From the NCBI GenBank assembly GCA_035510855.1, contig DATKGG010000020.1, positions 1 through 17,845 of the forward strand: a stretch of DNA of 17,845 nt, in the 5' to 3' direction. Positions 16,116 through 17,845 of this stretch are shown in pieces (position 1 is the first letter of the stretch; every line of letters starts with the position of its first letter). Both the position numbers and the translations under genes were made by a program. This stretch comes from Palsa-459 sp035510855. GTDB lineage: Bacteria > Actinomycetota > Acidimicrobiia > Acidimicrobiales > RAAP-2. The notes under the pieces are model-generated. The model was not told the origin of the DNA and did no database searches. It saw only the letters and a list, made by a program, of their open reading frames with translations.

Positions 16116-16769
16116 GTGGCGACGAGGGCCATCGTGGGAGAGAAGGTGGGCATGACCCAGGTCTGGGACGAGCAGCATCGTGCCGTCCCGGTGACCGTGG
16201 TCAAGGTCAGCCCGCTGCGCATCGTCCAGGTAAAGACCCCCGACACCGACGGCTACGCCGCGGTCCAGGTCACCTGGGGCTCGACCAGGCCGTCGGCGCT
16301 CACCCAGCCCGAGCGCGGGCACTTCGAGCACGCGGGCGTCGCCCCCGGCCGCCGGCTCGTCGAGCTGCGCCTCGCTGACGTCTCGGCCTTCAGCGTCGGC
16401 CAGGAGCTGACCGTCTCGGTCTTCGAGAAGGGCGAGCGCGTCGACGCGATCGCGACCTCCAAGGGCAAGGGCTTCGCGGGCGGCATGAAGCGCCACAACT
16501 TCAAGGGCCAGGGCGGCGGGCACGGCAACCACAAGCACCACCGCGCGCCTGGGTCGATCGGCGCGTGCGCGACGCCGGGCAGGGTCTTTAAGGGCACGAA
16601 GATGGCGGGCCGCATGGGCGGCGAGCGCGTGACGACGACGAACCTCGAGATCGTGGGCGTCGACACCGAGCGCGACCTCGTCCTCGTGAAGGGCGCGATC
16701 CCCGGCCCGCGCGGCGGCGTCGTCGTGCTGCGTGACTCGGTCAAGGCCGTCTCGGGCGGTGCGCGATGA
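16116..16769 (+). CDS. rplC: 50S ribosomal protein L3
   Basis: The 217-residue product is L3, an early assembly protein whose long loop reaches toward the peptidyl transferase centre. It shows IVGEKVGMTQVWDE at the N-terminus, then SKGKGFAGGMKRHNFKGQGG, and HHRAPGSIGACATPGRVFKG followed by MAGRMGGERVT. The Gln that PrmB methylates in Escherichia coli (SIGQNQTPG) is Ala here, so no such methylation is expected. The start is GTG at 16116, with AGAAGG ending 3 nt before it. The stop overlaps the rplD start as ATGA. It opens the second part of the S10 operon, after the structured leader. Confidence 0.97.
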   Translation: MATRAIVGEKVGMTQVWDEQHRAVPVTVVKVSPLRIVQVKTPDTDGYAAVQVTWGSTRPSALTQPERGHFEHAGVAPGRRLVELRLADVSAFSVGQELTVSVFEKGERVDAIATSKGKGFAGGMKRHNFKGQGGGHGNHKHHRAPGSIGACATPGRVFKGTKMAGRMGGERVTTTNLEIVGVDTERDLVLVKGAIPGPRGGVVVLRDSVKAVSGGAR

Positions 16770-17446
16770 GCGAGACCATGACGCTGCGCGGTCCCGTGAA
16801 GAAGGACCGGCCCGAGCCCGAGGCGCGCAGCGTCGAGCGCCGCGACGCCGCCGGCACGGTGCTCGGCACCCTCGCGCTCGAGCCCACGATCTTCGGCATC
16901 GAGCCGAACCTGGCGGTGCTGCACCAGGTGGTCACCGCCCAGCTCGCGGCCAAGCGCTCGGGCACCCAGTCGACGCTGACCCGCGCCGAGGTGCGCGGGG
17001 GCGGGCGCAAGCCCTTCCGCCAGAAGGGGACGGGCAACGCACGCCAGGGCTCGACGCGCGCGCCGCACTTCGTCGGCGGCGGCGTGACCCACGCACCGAA
17101 GCCCCGTTCCTACGCCCAGCGGACACCGAAGAAGATGGTGCGACTGGCGCTGTGCTCGGCGCTCTCTGACCGCGCGAGCGAGTCGCGCGTCGCGGTCCTC
17201 GACACCTTCACCTGGGAGACCCCGAGGACAAAGGACGCGGTCGCCCTGCTCGACGCGCTCGGCCTCGAGGGCACCGTGCTCGTCGTCGTGTCCCCGAGCA
17301 ACGCCGTGGCGACCCGGTCGATGCGGAATCTCAAGCGCGCGTCCACCATCGTCGCGGGCGAGCTCAACGCCTACGACGTGCTCGCCAACGACTGGATCCT
17401 CTTCACCGACGAGACGCTCCCGACGGCCCGAGAGGAAGATGCCTGA
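16766..17446 (+). CDS. rplD: 50S ribosomal protein L4
   Basis: The 226-residue product is L4, whose extended loop lines the peptide exit tunnel. The loop signature is VRGGGRKPFRQKGTGNARQGSTRAP (residues 76-100), and the C-terminal domain includes the VAVLDTFTWETPRTKDAV and AYDVLANDWILFT segments. The ATG at 16766 overlaps the rplC stop by 4 nt. The first 20 or so residues are charged and longer than many L4 proteins; a second ATG at 16778 is a possible start. In gamma-proteobacteria L4 represses the S10 operon through a leader ahead of rpsJ. The structured leader here stands ahead of rplC instead. Confidence 0.96.
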   Translation: MSETMTLRGPVKKDRPEPEARSVERRDAAGTVLGTLALEPTIFGIEPNLAVLHQVVTAQLAAKRSGTQSTLTRAEVRGGGRKPFRQKGTGNARQGSTRAPHFVGGGVTHAPKPRSYAQRTPKKMVRLALCSALSDRASESRVAVLDTFTWETPRTKDAVALLDALGLEGTVLVVVSPSNAVATRSMRNLKRASTIVAGELNAYDVLANDWILFTDETLPTAREEDA

Positions 17447-17736
17447 TGCGCGAGTCGATGAGCGTGCTGCACCGCCCGGTCGTCTCGGAGAAGACCTACG
17501 CGCTCATGGACGCGCACGTCTACGTCTTCGACGTGGACACCGACGCGACCAAGATCGACGTGCGCCACGCCGTCGAGCAGGCGTTCGGCGTCAAGGTCAC
17601 CAAGGTCAACACGCTGACGCGCAAGGGCAAGTCCAAGCGCAACCGGCGCACCAACCGCATCGGGCGCACGCCCGACACCAAGCGGGCCATCGTCACGCTC
17701 GCCGCTGGCAACAAGATCGACCTGTTCGAGGGGTGA
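17446..17736 (+). CDS. rplW: 50S ribosomal protein L23
   Basis: The 96-residue product is L23, located at the tunnel exit where trigger factor and SRP dock. It has the family start LHRPVVSEKTYALMD, then DVRHAVEQAFGVKV, the basic loop TRKGKSKRNRRTNRIGRTP and the end IVTLAAGNKIDLFEG. The ATG at 17446 shares one base with the rplD stop (TGATG) and has AGAGGAAG upstream. A second in-frame ATG at 17458 (MSVLHRP) is possible. The stop TGA lies in the ribosome binding site of rplB. Confidence 0.96.
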   Translation: MRESMSVLHRPVVSEKTYALMDAHVYVFDVDTDATKIDVRHAVEQAFGVKVTKVNTLTRKGKSKRNRRTNRIGRTPDTKRAIVTLAAGNKIDLFEG

Positions 17737-17743
17737 GGCACTG

Positions 17744-17845
17744 ATGGCGCTCCGATCGCGCAAGCCAACGAGCCCCGGAAGGCGGTTCCAGACGGTCTCG
17801 GACTTCGCCGAGCTCACCCGCTCGACGCCCGAGCGCTCGCTGCTC
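17744..17845 (+). CDS. rplB: 50S ribosomal protein L2, N-terminal part
   Basis: The last 34 codons begin at ATG 17744 and read MALRSRKPTSPGRRFQTVSD, followed by FAELTRSTPERSLL. This matches the N-terminus of L2 (the usual KPTTPGRR and EITRSEPEKSL blocks). L2 binds 23S rRNA near the peptidyl transferase centre. TGAGG, 5 nt upstream and overlapping the rplW stop, is the binding site. The gene runs off the end of the window. It continues the normal order rplC-rplD-rplW-rplB. Confidence 0.93.
   Translation, partial: MALRSRKPTSPGRRFQTVSDFAELTRSTPERSLL

Overview
This window is a GC-rich stretch of bacterial chromosome, strongly biased to G/C at third codon positions, and is packed end to end with translation and transcription genes, all on the + strand. 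The order is nusG (3' end) - rplK - rplA - rplJ - rplL - rpoB - rpoC - rpsL - rpsG - fusA - tuf - rpsJ - [SnoaL-like gene] - rplC - rplD - rplW - rplB (5' end). The base composition, the TTG-started rpoB, TTGACN/TANNNT-type promoters and an actinobacterial-style coiled-coil insert near the N-terminus of RpoC point to an actinobacterium. The divergent RpoC and L10 features make a deep lineage such as Acidimicrobiia my best guess, but this is inference from memory and not a database placement.

Region 1 (1-2858) is the L11/L10 block. nusG, rplK and rplA are closely spaced. A 200-bp gap before rplJ holds a folded domain fitting the L10 autoregulatory leader. rplJ carries a long acidic Ala/Glu/Pro tail that L10 normally lacks. 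Region 2 (2859-10733) is rpoBC, preceded by a strong GC hairpin, two good promoter candidates and a leader hairpin. rpoB and rpoC overlap by ATGA. Region 3 (10734-15415) is the str block rpsL-rpsG-fusA-tuf, with rpsJ attached 5 nt after tuf. Region 4 (15416-16115) breaks the usual S10 operon: a SnoaL-like gene, which has no obvious link to ribosomes, and then a leader with a perfect 13-bp hairpin and a competing 8-bp pairing, the layout of an attenuator. Region 5 (16116-17845) is rplC-rplD-rplW-rplB with overlapping or nearly touching genes.

The most striking observation is an in-frame TGA at codon 60 of rpoC (6897-6899), exactly where the conserved D-W-E-C-Y-C motif has Trp. The frame is otherwise intact for the full 1,337-residue length. 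TGA is used as the normal stop for six other genes here (rplA, rpoB, rpoC, rplC, rplD, rplW) and every other Trp I checked is TGG, so wholesale reassignment of UGA is unlikely. A sequencing or assembly error, or a rare readthrough case, are the live options. Other points are a natural Arg at S12 position 88 (the streptomycin-resistance position), the L10 tail, the split S10 operon and the candidate attenuator ahead of rplC.
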